NCBI GenBank assembly: GCA_012274445.1
Contig: JAAROD010000029.1
Coordinates: 1,178,001-1,242,000, forward strand
Direction: 5' to 3'
Origin: Sclerotiophoma versabilis
Lineage: Eukaryota > Ascomycota > Dothideomycetes > Pleosporales > Didymellaceae
DNA length: 64,000 nt
The notes below the pieces were generated by a model that saw nothing but the letters and a program-made list of their open reading frames with translations, did no database searches and was not told the origin of the DNA. Position numbers and translations under genes: made by a program. This document shows positions 39,883 to 50,746 of this stretch, piece after piece; the stretch's first letter is position 1, and each line of letters starts with the position of its first letter.

Positions 39883-41280
39883 ATGGCGCTGGAGCTTCAC
39901 GTGTGGGGCCCAGCCTTTGGGCTGCCCTCAATTGACCCTGAATGTATAGCTACTGTCACCTACTGCCAGCGGGTCATTCCAGAGGGACAATGGAGCCTCG
40001 TTGCAAGCTATGACAAGTCGGTCGGTCTGACAGGTGTGTTGCAGGATCAAACTTGCAAGCGGTTTTGTTGCTTACATATAGCAGAGAGCCTACCGATACT
40101 CTTTGACGGCGGTATTGCAACGGCAACAGGGTTCGAGGACATCGTTTCATACCTGCGCAACCACCCTGCAGTCAGTGAAGATCTCGACGCAAGCCTGAGT
40201 AGCTCGCAGCGGAACGATCGCACTGCATACTCTACCTTCCTTCGATCCACCGCCACTCCTCTCATCGACCTATCGCTCTTCGTTTCGGCAGAAAACTATA
40301 ACACCACCACATCTTCTGCATATACAGCGATTCTACCATGGTACGCCAACTATACCGTCCCGCCCAAACGTCGAGATCTCGCAAGGACACGAACAGCGCA
40401 TATGGGTCTGGACAGCTTGGATGTGGACACAAGAACAGAAGAAGGCATGGCGCCAGGTCGAGGCACCGCATCGGCAGAATTTGAGGCTGCAAAACGAGCA
40501 GCTGGACTGCCGACTGACAGTCAGCCAAGCACGATGAGCATGGGGCGTAGCAAGGGTCTTGGAGGTTTTCTCGGCACCCAGCAGTATGCTGCGCGGTTCA
40601 GGCTTGATGCCGTATCGAACGAGCTGCTAGAACCTTTGTCAGATCTTCTCGGAGAGAACGAATATCTTCTGGGAACGTCGCAGCCTTCCAGTCTTGACTG
40701 CTTGGCCTTTGGCTACGTAGCACTGATGCTTTTCCCGGCTGTGCCGCAGGCATGGCTCAAGGAGACAATATCTACAAAGTTTCCAAGGCTCACGACATAC
40801 ATTCGCAGGCTACGCAAAGACATCCTTACCGAAGAAGATATAGATCCTGCTCAGGTGTGGGCCATCACTACCGGTTCAGCGTCCTCAAGAACGGAAAAGT
40901 CGCAAAGCAGGCTCTTGCCTTGGATAACTAGGTCGCACAGCTTCACACATCACACATTTATTGGCCTTCGAGAAGCAGTTGGCAATATCCCAGTAGTGTC
41001 GTCACTTGTAAAACGAGAGAATTTCTCGCCCGCAGAGCCACTAGCGTCTTCCAGTCGCATCGCTTCCGAACTCCCTTCACCGTTGTTTGTGAACACAGTG
41101 CTCGGCTCTACAGCTGCAGTTGCAATAGGGTTTGCGGCTCTTGCAATCCAGCATCGCCGGTCACCTCGGGCAGGAGACCTCATATTCTGGGCGCTACGCC
41201 CGACGTTTGGACTTGGAGAAGCCGGCAATATTTTCAGCGTTTTGGGTCAATTGCCTAGTGGAGGGCTCTCTCAGTACTGA
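39883..41280 (+). CDS. SAM37: Sam37/Tom37 metaxin-like mitochondrial outer-membrane import subunit (449 aa, 2 exons)
   Basis: The N-terminus MALELHVWGPAFGLPSIDPE is typical of the Tom37/metaxin thioredoxin-like domain. An intron at 40034-40081 (GTGTGT...CATATAG, 48 nt, phase 1) joins SYDKSVGLT to AESLPILFDGG; it is a multiple of three without a stop, so the unspliced frame is also open. A glutathione-S-transferase-like helical part follows (FEDIVSYLRNHP, then SSLDCLAFGYVALMLFPAVPQAWLKETI). Near the C-terminus is one hydrophobic span (VLGSTAAVAIGFAALAI) followed by basic residues, which fits an outer-membrane anchor. In yeast, Sam37 helps the SAM complex insert beta-barrel proteins. Confidence 0.86.
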   Translation: MALELHVWGPAFGLPSIDPECIATVTYCQRVIPEGQWSLVASYDKSVGLTGVLQDQTCKRFCCLHIAESLPILFDGGIATATGFEDIVSYLRNHPAVSEDLDASLSSSQRNDRTAYSTFLRSTATPLIDLSLFVSAENYNTTTSSAYTAILPWYANYTVPPKRRDLARTRTAHMGLDSLDVDTRTEEGMAPGRGTASAEFEAAKRAAGLPTDSQPSTMSMGRSKGLGGFLGTQQYAARFRLDAVSNELLEPLSDLLGENEYLLGTSQPSSLDCLAFGYVALMLFPAVPQAWLKETISTKFPRLTTYIRRLRKDILTEEDIDPAQVWAITTGSASSRTEKSQSRLLPWITRSHSFTHHTFIGLREAVGNIPVVSSLVKRENFSPAEPLASSSRIASELPSPLFVNTVLGSTAAVAIGFAALAIQHRRSPRAGDLIFWALRPTFGLGEAGNIFSVLGQLPSGGLSQY

Positions 41281-41915
41281 TTTGCATATTGATTTGCATT
41301 GCGGCGGCGCACAATCTCAGATACCCAACCTATGCAATACACTGTATGGCCCTCAACTGCCTGTCAGAATCGCAACAGCACTGAAACGAAACATTGTTGA
41401 CTGGATGAGATGTGCGTGCCGCAACAGTCGCAAGCACTGTGTAATGTGAAACATGGAATGGTACGTCACAGGGACCAGACACCGACCGCACTGACAGCTA
41501 GCTTCCCTGCCCGTGTCAATACGCAGATACGCGACTTGCAACTCGAACACACTGCGGATCAGGCCACAACCACCAGTGCTGACATGCAAACAAGCTCAAA
41601 TACTATACTGAGCGGGCTACACTGCGCCCAGCAATGATCGTAGACCGGGTTGCCTGCGCGACAAGATGATGCACCGGCTAGAACCGACTACGGGTTCTCC
41701 ACGGCGATCAAGGCGCCGTGGGGCTCCTAACAGTACGTCATCGAACTCGGCGCTAGTGACCGCAAACACTCAAAAACAGCGGTGCCCTCAGATCGTCGCC
41801 ATCCCCCTATCACGAGAAACCTTACCACTTACTCTGTCCTGCAAAGCCACAGATCTTAAAGATTCTAAGTCGCAAACCTTAACAACCTTAACCTAAGCCG
41901 CTATATCCGCCCAAC

Positions 41916-43230
41916 ATGCATCGCACATACAGTATGCGCCAGTCTCGCGCGCCCACGGTAGGCATCACTACTCTGCGACCTGTCTGTGAGTCGCAGTACT
42001 GACCTTGGTGCAGGCGTCGCAGATTCAGAACCCGCCTCCTCCTTCGTCCTCGACGAAGAGCGGCCGCTTCTTTGGCAAGGCTAACATTGGTACGTTTGAA
42101 GCCAACCCGCGAAATTCCAGTTTGGATACTAACCAATGCAATTGCAGGCCACACTTTCCGCCACAAGTCTGCTGGTGCATTCGGTCCCGACCTGGCGAAG
42201 AAGCTCTCTCAATTGGTGAAGATGGAGAAGAACGTCATGCGCAGCATGGAGCTTGTTTCCAGGGAGCGCATGGAGGTCGCCGTAAGCCCGTACCATTCCG
42301 GACATATCTCCGAACTAAAACTAAACAATCTCCTAGCAACAACTCTCTATTTGGGGAGAGGCATGTGACGACGACGTTTCTGATGTTACAGATAAACTCG
42401 GTGTCTTGATCTACGAGATCGGTGAGCTCGAGGACCAGTATGTCGACCGCTACGATCAGTACCGTGTCACTATCAAGAGCATCCGTAATATTGAGGCATC
42501 TGTTCAGCCCAGCCGTGACCGTAAGTACAACAATACTTCCTCGAGCTCCCAAACTCATCATGTCTAGGCAAGCAGAAGATCACCGACCAGATTGCTCAGC
42601 TGAAGTACAAGGAGCCCAACTCCCCCAAGATCGTAGTTCTTGAGCAGGAGCTTGTGCGCGCTGAGGCCGAGTCCCTCGTCGCCGAGGCTCAGCTGTCCAA
42701 TATCACTCGTGAGAAACTGAAGGCCGCTTTCACCTACCAGTTCGACGCCATGCGCGAGCACTGTGAGAAGCTTGCCATCATTGCTGGCTACGGAAAGCAC
42801 CTCCTCGAGCTCATCGACGACACTCCTGTCACCCCTGGTGAGACTCGCCAGGCGTACGACGGCTACGAGACCTCAAAGGCGTAAGTTGAAACCTTCATGC
42901 GCTCAAGTATACTGTACTGACCCGCCCAGCATCATCCAAGACTGCGAAGACTCCCTCACCAACTGGGTCGAGCAGAACGCCTCCGTCTCGTCCAAGCTCT
43001 CCCAGCGCTCCCGCACTCTCTCTCAGCGCCGCCGCAACCGCAGCCAGCACGCTGGTGAGCCCGTCGACCTGTCTAGCCAGGACCAGCCCCTTGACAGCCG
43101 CGAGTCTGGCTTGTGGATCCCTGCTTCTGAGCACCGAGGTAACGGCTACGAGGACGAGGAGGTCGATGAGGCTGGTTCCACCATCGCCAGCGAGCACCGT
43201 GGTCGCGAGGAAGAGAGGATTGCCGCATAA
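41916..43230 (+). CDS. PIL1: Eisosome core component Pil1/Lsp1 family (349 aa, 6 exons)
   Basis: Exons 41916-41957, 42014-42089, 42148-42281, 42337-42520, 42568-42880 and 42930-43230; every junction keeps frame. The protein opens MHRTYSMRQSRAPTASQIQN and has the family's N-terminal segment RFFGKANIGHTFRHKSAGAF, then the BAR-like helices (LAKKLSQLVKMEKNVMRSME, LSIWGEACDDDVSDVTDKLG, then DQYVDRYDQYRVTIKSIRN). This fold coats membrane furrows under the plasma membrane and binds PI(4,5)P2. The C-terminal 100 residues are acidic and Ser-rich, with Arg/Ser sites (SQRSRTLSQRRRNRS) that could be phosphorylated. The many introns, including a 42-nt first exon, are a feature of the gene in filamentous ascomycetes. 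Confidence 0.96.
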
Positions 43231-43868
43231 ACAGTGTGCTGACGGTCTGCTTAAGCGTTCCGCTCTTCGTTTTCTAATAGTGCGTCTATGTCTTCACGAC
43301 AACAGGCGATGTATACCCCTGACGGAGCGGTCGGTGTTTCTGCGGATATGCGTTCGGACCATTGGAGAAACTTGGGCTTGGCTATGTGAAGTTTTCTGTA
43401 TACCTGATGATCTAATGAGTGGTAACCTAGTATTAAATCGATGTAATTGTGTAATTGAAACTACAGCTTTAGGTGCACTGTGACACGCATACTGTACACA
43501 ATAGAAGAGGGACCTCTAATTATTCAAAAAGGTGACGCATTGACTACAAGGAATATGTGTAAGGATAAGCGATCTCTCGATCGATGTCCGCGTGAATACC
43601 ATCACACAAGTACAAGCTATGCTACTTGCAAGAATATAGACTCATAAATCGTTTCTTATATCGTTGACAGCGGACGTGTCTCGGACCTAGGGACCGCGGG
43701 GCTGAGATACCGTTTGCGACTGGAATGTATGAGAAGCCTACATGGTGGCTGTGCCTCCTAACATGCCGCAGGTGCTCCTTTACTAAATCATAGACGCTCA
43801 TCCAGTCCAGACACTGAGCGCCGTCGCTCCATTCCGAGTGCCCCACTCCATACTTCTTCCTTGCTCTC
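43231..43868. other. Convergent intergenic region
   Basis: It separates the ends of the Pil1 gene (plus) and the F-box-like gene (minus). It should hold both 3' untranslated regions. No gene is supported. Confidence 0.6.
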
Positions 43869-45443
43869 CTAAGAGTCGAAGAAAGCCTTGTCCTTTATCG
43901 TCCAGGTATCCAAAACTGGACGGAGGTCTACATCATGAAGTGCCAAGACACGTTTCACGTGCCATCTTTGATGCTTGTAATTGTTGTAGTACTGCAGACT
44001 CAGCTCCCTCCACGTCGGGTACGGCATATCTTTGAAACGCGTATGCAGATCCTGCGCGGACTCTCCGGCGAGAATGCCAGAGCGGTCATGATTGTCAATG
44101 ATCCGGATGCGCTCGACGCTACTCATTGCGGTTTTGACAATCTTGACGAGCATTGGGATATCTGCAAGTGGGACACCTCTAATGTCGATCGTGATTGTCG
44201 ACAGGTTCAGCTCTCTCACCAAGTCCTGAAGCTGGCATCTCCAAAAATATGTCAGGGTTGGAGGATTGGTCGCAACCGGGGGCTCGAAAAGCTCCCAGAC
44301 CGGATCTGGCGCCAGCCAGCGTATGCAATGCAACAAAGAGGCCTTGCCGTAGTGGAAAGTCAGATGCCGTAGGTTGGAGCGGTTGATGGGTCCCAGTTGC
44401 CATAAGAACTTGGTGAAGCCTGTCATGCCGAAGTGAAAGTTTGTACTGCTGAAGATATGTGGTGCCATATGCTCGTTGATCAATTTCGATATCCGAAAAA
44501 GCTTCGACAGTGTGATTGGGGTTTCCGACAATGATGGAGCATGCCTAACATTTACTGTGCGAGTAAGACTGATGATGCGCGTATACCCGATCGCCTGGTA
44601 CAGTACTTCATCTTGCAGCTCTTGTGGTAGTCTGAGGAAAGGACGGAACAACGGACTGATTTTGACGGTATCTCTTGCGGAAGATGAAGAACCAGCATGC
44701 TTAGAACGAGTTGTGCCTGAATCATGTTGGTCAGACTGCTTAGGTGGCGTGTTGACTTCCGCAATGCCATTGATATTGTTGAAGTTGAAGTTGTTGGGGA
44801 TCAAACTGGGCCATACAGGCGCAGGTGATTGAGTGGGAGTTGATTGGTAGTTTGCTTCTTTCCCTTTTTCTAGTCTTGCACGACGTGCAAAATAGTGCTT
44901 GTCAAGATACTGGCGAGCTGGTATCCAACCTGACCCGCAACGAATGACTAACTGATAAGGCGCCATGGGCTGGCCGTGTATGCCCTTCCATCCTTGCACC
45001 TTTTGTTGGTGGGCATTGCTGTCATACCGCTGTGATTGAAAAAGACGAATGACGATCTTTTTGGGTGGCTTCTCGGAAGATGCGTGGACTAGGATGCAAT
45101 TGACTGACTTGCCCAACTCCACCACTTCATCTGGAAAAGTGCCTTGTGGATGCAGAATAATACTGCCACGGAAGTAAACGGACGAATCATGATTGGATGC
45201 CCAGTCCCTCAGGTGTTGCATGAAGGCCTCGCGCTGAGTTCTTTTGGTCCATAGTTTGTTGGCTGGATTGCACGGGGTAGGGCTCGCTGGTGGCGCGGAA
45301 GCAGGAGTCTTTGTTAATGTTGGGGAAAGGCTTTCCTCTCTTTCTATTTCAGCAGGTTCACTAAGCTCTGTTGCGCAGCGCCAGGCGCACATAAGTTGGT
45401 TTAACGTTTCATCGTAACGCAACTGAGCGTCTGAACCAGACAT
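43869..45443 (-). CDS. F-box-like fungal protein (524 aa)
   Basis: Single exon starting MSGSDAQLRYDETLNQLMCA. The first 210 residues contain a basic, Trp-containing region (KLWTKRTQREAFMQHLRDW and YFRGSIILHPQGTFPDEVVE) of unknown kind. After a disordered Ser/Asn/Pro linker, residues near 270-285 read FLRLPQELQDEVLYQAIG, the short F-box-like motif (RLPxELxxxIL) common in ascomycete hypotheticals. The rest resembles the leucine-rich tail that follows such motifs (LRHLTFHYGKASLLHCIRWL, STITIDIRGVPLADIPMLV). A role as a substrate adaptor for a ubiquitin ligase is possible, but the F-box match is weak. Confidence 0.82.
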   Translation of the reverse strand: MSGSDAQLRYDETLNQLMCAWRCATELSEPAEIEREESLSPTLTKTPASAPPASPTPCNPANKLWTKRTQREAFMQHLRDWASNHDSSVYFRGSIILHPQGTFPDEVVELGKSVNCILVHASSEKPPKKIVIRLFQSQRYDSNAHQQKVQGWKGIHGQPMAPYQLVIRCGSGWIPARQYLDKHYFARRARLEKGKEANYQSTPTQSPAPVWPSLIPNNFNFNNINGIAEVNTPPKQSDQHDSGTTRSKHAGSSSSARDTVKISPLFRPFLRLPQELQDEVLYQAIGYTRIISLTRTVNVRHAPSLSETPITLSKLFRISKLINEHMAPHIFSSTNFHFGMTGFTKFLWQLGPINRSNLRHLTFHYGKASLLHCIRWLAPDPVWELFEPPVATNPPTLTYFWRCQLQDLVRELNLSTITIDIRGVPLADIPMLVKIVKTAMSSVERIRIIDNHDRSGILAGESAQDLHTRFKDMPYPTWRELSLQYYNNYKHQRWHVKRVLALHDVDLRPVLDTWTIKDKAFFDS

Positions 45444-46132
45444 ATCGTGACACTAGAGCTCATCAATTGAAGAAGGGGTGGTAGTCCACACTTGTGGAGG
45501 ATCAACGGTCCGAAAGCTGTTCACGTTGACAGCGGAAGGTACCATGTAAGTAAGCACACGAGGCTGACGTGGTCCCACAGGCGCGTAGGCGCTTGATCGT
45601 TGATGTCGTGTGACGCTATCCCGGCGGACCACAGCAGGCGTTGCGTAACAAAGTGTAACTCTTCAAAGAGGGGCTTGCTGGCTCTCACAGTGTTGCGCGT
45701 ATTGCGGCATGGATTGTACACGAATGACTGGCTTCGAGCAAGCCGGTTACAAAAATATACGTTAGTGAGTGGGATGCGTGGATCGCTACCAAATAGTAAC
45801 CAGCGGAAGTCCGGGCTGAGGTTTAAAGATAATGCGATTAATCAAGGAACAGAATAGTGAGAAGTTGAAGCATAATTAGGTCAACAGCTAGTCGAAGCTG
45901 GCAATGTACGGGAGCTGTGATGGCGAGAATGTAAAATCGTCTATAGTCGAGTGATCAATGACGCCGAAGTAGGTGACGCAGCACGGCGCTAGGCTCCTTC
46001 TGGCCGGCACGCGATCGCCAGTGGAGAGTACAACAATCGATTTCACGTCTGCAAATGGCTCTGTGCCGGGTATCCATCCTAGAAACATAATGATCAAGAC
46101 GCCTGAAAGAATGCTCATCGAGATGCCTGCAC
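45444..46132. other. Intergenic region between two minus-strand genes
   Basis: It includes the F-box-like promoter and the 3' flank of the CENP-U gene. Small reading frames at 45600-45857 and 45888-46136 show no domain. Confidence 0.55.
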
Positions 46133-48136
46133 TCATGCCCTTCCCTCAAGCCAGCCTGCTGCCCTTTCTAACGTACCATTGAAGCTCTTCACGCTGGCAA
46201 GCAGACCACCGCCGAGCGAGCCCACATCTCTACTTACAGTCTCTAGAAGCATGTTCAGTGGCACATTTGGCCCCTCATTTCCTCGTCCCTCTTGTTGCGC
46301 CTTCTTGCGGCCGTTCTGGACAGCCGCCTCGATATCGAACATGTTGGCGCTCAAAGTGTTACGCGCCTCGACCTTAGCCTTCTCCACCTCAAACTCGGCC
46401 TGAGCATCATCATGCTCAAGAGCGATCTCCTGTCGGCCGTTCTGTAGAGCCAAAATGTCTTTCCGCAACTCAGCGTTGTCACGCTTGAAAATTCTCAACT
46501 TTTTCAGGTTCGTTGTCAGGACGTCATTCGCATCTTGCAGGTCGAGTAACTTTTCGTTCAAGCTTTCTTTGAAAGACAATGTCAGGTTGACTTCGCTTCG
46601 TAGTTCTTTCCGGCGCGCTGAATCTTGTGATGTTTGCATCTTCTCTAACATTCTGCCGAGACGATGGTCGATCGCTTCATCGAGTATTGTACGCGTGGTG
46701 TCTGCTACAGTGATGCCCCGTACGCCGTATCCTTTCATGCGCATTACAGAAATTGCGAGTTTGGGACCAAGGGACTTCTGCCGTTTGCGTGGTAGCTTGT
46801 CATTGGGGGTCTTTGTACGCTGGGCTCGATTTGAAGATGTGTGCTCTGCAGACAATCTAGGGGTAGGCTCTGGAGCTTCATCTTCAGGCTCCGATTCCTC
46901 TTCATATATTTCTGATCCTTCATCAGACACACCTGCCTCCTCTTCGGTTCGTCTTGCAAGTTGTGGTGTAGCCTGTGTTGTGCGCCCAGTTTCAGGTGAT
47001 AGCTCATCACGCTCTTCATCGCCTGGCTCCTCTTCAACCAAAGCTTTCTTGTTTTTTTTCTTATGCTTGCGCATCGCTGGCGTGACTAGACTCTCAGCCT
47101 TGGTCGTTTGATCAGTCTTCCGTGGCCTGCCACGCACAGCGCTTCTCGTAGGTACGGGGGTCGTCGTGAATTCACTATGTGCGTTTTGGTTGCCTGACGC
47201 TTTTGTAGTAGAGGCAGCTTCCTGTGTAGGTGACAGCTCATCGACGTCTCCCTCTCCTTCCTGAGGTGGATCGTTTGGTATCGACTCTCTCGAAACCACC
47301 CTTGGTGTTGTAGCGTTGTCGTGTGCTGGGGAGAGCTCATCTGCATCCTCATCCCCAGCTTGTGAAGCGTTCGACGCTGTGTTTTCTACCGTTGTCGACA
47401 GTACAAATGAGTGTCTGGAGCTACTCTGTGGTTGCATGCCCGGGGTCACTGGAACGATATCCGTCGACTTCGACCTTCGAGACAGGTTTTGACGTGAGCT
47501 TGCCGATGCGGCGCTGCCGTTGATGAGGCCTGTTGCAGAGTCTGGCGTCTTCCTTGCAGTGGACGGCGCCTCTTCTATGATCGACAGCTCATCTGGCGCC
47601 TCGTTCGGTTCTTCACGAACCGGCAACACTGTTCTTGAAAGTCTTCTGCTATGTCCAACTGAGCGCACGTTCTCGACCCGGTCTGGGCTGAGCTCATCGT
47701 CTTCTTCGTTTGGAGCGGCTGGGGCTGCTGTTGACGATCCACGCTTTCTCTTTCCCAACTGCGGCGTGACAGCATTGTCCCTCGGCGTGGCGTTACGTTG
47801 CGACTTGATGCTTCGTGGTGCTGACAAGCTACGGTACCGCTTCGCTGACCCGTTTACGTTGCGTGGCGTGCCTTGGACCGGTGTTCGCGATCGTCGCCCA
47901 GATCGCTGTGGTGGAAGAGATGACTGTTTTGCGCCTAACGCGCCGAAATTGAAGCCAAAAGACGCCTGGACGGTTGAAGCCCTAGTAGTATCAGTACGTG
48001 GTGTTCGAGTGATTTGGTGGGCTGTTTACCCGGCACCGCGCACGCGCTGTTGACGATGCTCGCGTCGGTCTACCATACGTTAGCCAGGGGGTCGAATCTT
48101 ATCCGCGACACTGTTCTTCTTACCAACAGGCGCCAT
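46133..48136 (-). CDS. AME1: Inner kinetochore protein CENP-U/Ame1-like (633 aa, 3 exons)
   Basis: Minus-strand exons 48136-48124 (13 nt), 48069-48030 (40 nt) and 47981-46133. Splicing builds MAPVDRREHRQQRVRGAGAS, then SFGFNFG, matching the usual start of these proteins; the open frame beginning at 47827 lacks an ATG and is incomplete. The middle is disordered and acidic, with five DELS(P/I) motifs at residues near 113, 148, 232, 265 and 343 and an AT-hook-like RGRPRK at 301-306. From about residue 430 the conserved part begins: KLAISVMRMKGYGVRGITVA, ADTTRTILDEAIDHRLGRML, then a long coiled coil (ELRSEVNLTLSFKESLNEKL). In yeast Ame1 pairs with Okp1 and links centromeric nucleosomes to Mis12. 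The assignment rests on this C-terminal pattern. Confidence 0.8.
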
Positions 48137-48329
48137 AGCGATAGCAGGTGCGACAATTGTGCTTGAGACTTGGCTGCCGTCGCGTGTGAGAGCGGGCGCG
48201 GGCGCGGGCGCGGGCGTGTTGTGACGCGCGTTGACTTAGCAGGGACGCACGTGCCAACCCGGTGAACGATGAATGATTCGTGCGTACACTTTTGGCTTTC
48301 TCACTTCACATCCCACCGTCTGAAACACC
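48137..48329. promoter_or_regulatory. Divergent promoter between CENP-U and the CX9C gene
   Basis: 193 bases separate the two start codons. It contains four perfect GCGGGC hexamers at 48192-48215, a strongly GC-rich block that may be a protein-binding or nucleosome-excluding element. Confidence 0.45.
48192..48215. repeat. GCGGGC hexamer, 4 copies
   Basis: Perfect head-to-tail copies in the divergent promoter. Confidence 0.95.
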
Positions 48330-49316
48330 ATGGGCTGGCTCTGGAGTAGCAGCAATGAGTCCGACAAGCTCGACCCGTCGTTGCGCGATTTCTTAAAGAA
48401 AGAGGCACCAACAGGACCAAAGCCCACGCTGCCCACCGCGCCGAAAGAGAAGCCCACCGAAACCAGACAAGCGCCAGCACCGCCTACACAAGCACCTGTC
48501 GAACCGGAGAAGCCAATCGTCCCGCCTCAGTCGCAGTTCCAAGACGGCCGCTATGCTCATCTCTGGAAGAACTACACACCACAAGATGTCTTGATGGACC
48601 GAGGAAAGAACGAGCAAGACAAGCTGCGGGACCTTGTCGATGCTTACAACGACCGCAACGCTTCGGTCGGACAGATTGCCATGGAGAACTGTGCGGTTGA
48701 GTACATGGAGCAGTTCGAGTGCTTCAGGAATCCCAAGTCATGGTGGTCGTTGGGTACAATGTGCAATGCAGAACAGAGGAAATTCAATCGTTGCTACGAT
48801 ATGCAGTCGAAGTTCTTGAAAGCACTAGGATATTTGACACTAGATGCGCGGACACCGGAGGAGGACGAGAAGATCCAAATGCATGCCGACAAGCTGTACC
48901 AGCAAATGCTTCAGCAAGAAGCTGAGATTGTGAAGGCGGAGGCAGAGGGTCGGGAACCACCCAAGTTTGAAAGTGTCCTGTCAAAGGCCAACGTCGCGAG
49001 GGCTATGGCTGGCAAGCAGACCACTACCACGCCTCTGCCTACGCAAAATAGCCCCAAGGTTGAGACAGAAGAAGACATATGGGGTCAGATCAAACCTGAA
49101 GCCCGCAAGCAGTACGAGGAGACCATCGCCAAGCTGCCATCGAAGGATCAAGAGATTGAGCGTATGGCGATACTGGGCGAACTCAAAGCACAAGTAGGAA
49201 TGTCCAAGCAGATCGAGCAGACATTTGTCGAAGAGCGCATAAACCGCATGAAGAGGAAGGAAGCAGGACAAGCAACAATAGGGGATACCATCAAGAGCTG
49301 GTGGGGCTGGGGTTGA
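48330..49316 (+). CDS. Twin CX9C (CHCH-type) protein with long helical tail (328 aa)
   Basis: Single exon. Four cysteines form two CX9C units: Cys121/Cys131 (CAVEYMEQFEC) and Cys145/Cys155 (CNAEQRKFNRC). This is the helix-hairpin pattern oxidised by Mia40 in the mitochondrial intermembrane space. The first 75 residues are Pro/Lys-rich and disordered after MGWLWSSSNESDKLDPSLRD. The 170 residues after the hairpin are charged and helical (DEKIQMHADKLYQQMLQQEA, then MAILGELKAQVGMSKQIEQT) and end in KSWWGWG. Most twin CX9C proteins are about 70-150 residues, so this one is long. Mitochondrial location is likely but not proven, and I do not know its function. Confidence 0.85.
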   Translation: MGWLWSSSNESDKLDPSLRDFLKKEAPTGPKPTLPTAPKEKPTETRQAPAPPTQAPVEPEKPIVPPQSQFQDGRYAHLWKNYTPQDVLMDRGKNEQDKLRDLVDAYNDRNASVGQIAMENCAVEYMEQFECFRNPKSWWSLGTMCNAEQRKFNRCYDMQSKFLKALGYLTLDARTPEEDEKIQMHADKLYQQMLQQEAEIVKAEAEGREPPKFESVLSKANVARAMAGKQTTTTPLPTQNSPKVETEEDIWGQIKPEARKQYEETIAKLPSKDQEIERMAILGELKAQVGMSKQIEQTFVEERINRMKRKEAGQATIGDTIKSWWGWG

Positions 49317-50746
49317 GAATGCAGCATGTACTGTACGTATTGTGAGGTTATGTAAATATTAAGGATCTTGTGTTGACTTAGTGACCAGCCTGTTTGGGGA
49401 CCTCACATGCTCAAAGCGCGTCCAGCTTATCTTACTCCGCGGTCTCTCTCCTTCGGTCATCGATGAACCTCTCTTTGAAAAAATCCTCCGAACTTACCAA
49501 GCTTCTGACCTTGTCAATGCCTGATTCCTCAGACACGGAAGGTAAAACAACTACTCTTGCATGTAAGGTGTTCTCGTGAAGACGCACCGCGAACACGTCA
49601 GCGGGTTAGTCGCGAATCATCATACGACTTTTTGAAAATATTGCGCAACTCTGGACCACTCGAGCAGATGACGTTCAATCACTGTCAAAATGCACCATCG
49701 TATCGCTGCCCAGACGGCTAAGCGGAAGATCTTCAATTTCTGTTCATCACCGTTTTCTCAGACCTTTTGATCGCCTCAGGGAGCGTTACAGGTTTACCAT
49801 CCTTGCAATTCTTCGTGGCATTGGACCCACAGAACTTCACATTCAGTTGCGCTTCACGTATGATAATTTCGCTGACTATAGGAACAGTGGACGTTCAAGC
49901 CTCACAATCATTAATAGACCGAATATTATTCGAAACTCTGAGGGAGTGGACAACTATCAAAGGCTACGGCCTAAGACTGTAGGATAGCACATAGGCTTAC
50001 TCTTCTTCTTGTGTTGATGGTCAAGATCGCCGCATAGTCGACTGCCTGGTCAAGCAACAACGCGCCTTACTCGTCCTGCACAGCGACAAGCGTCAGGCAT
50101 CACAACGTCCAGACTCAACCGGCTCCCCCTAAACCGATGACGGCTCACAGCGTGCGCAGCCTCTACAACAAAGAGTACGAAAGGCCTGGCTCGAGCCACT
50201 GTCGGCGCTCCAACAAACCTACCGTCACCACTCAAATAGAGACCACCAAGGATAGGCGTTTTCAGCCAAGGCTCATGGCAAGCTTAAACGATCGTCAACC
50301 GGGATGCACACAGCCACCTTGCGGCTGTGGTTCGCCTACAACTTGTCTCGACTATGAACAAAGGACTAACAGATGACGTTCACTTAATGTCATCACGTGC
50401 GACGTGAAATGCGCGGAACGGCGAAGCGGGATACGATGATTGGACGTGACGGCATATCATTTCCTGATTGCAGTCGAGTTTCTCGATGTTGTATTTTCTT
50501 CTGGGTGCTTTTCATGGTAACAGGTTGTACTTTCTGTGACGTGGTATTGACGAGCTGGCAGCCGCAACCTGTCAAGCACCGAGATGGAACGTGGAATTTG
50601 TTTTCGAGCTATATAACTTCGACTCACCTTCACATTCATTTTCCATCACATTCCAGTGACAATCGTGCGTTATCTAACAAAGAGTCATCGGAACAGACTC
50701 GACTCCAACACTCACGTCAACTCACTCCAAAGCATCACATCACACA
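49317..50746. other. Intergenic region before the MARVEL-type gene
   Basis: About 1.4 kb without a supported gene; reading frames are short and domain-free. The last 140 bases contain the probable core promoter of the membrane-protein gene. Confidence 0.6.
50610..50616 (+). promoter_or_regulatory. TATA box of the MARVEL-type gene
   Basis: TATATAA about 130 bases before the ATG at 50747, followed by a C/A-rich leader with many TCA and CACA runs, typical of well-expressed fungal genes. Confidence 0.5.

Noticed and set aside
46133..47827. 564-codon frame taken as the complete CENP-U protein
   Set aside because: Its first codon is TTG, not ATG. Two small upstream exons supply a proper start.
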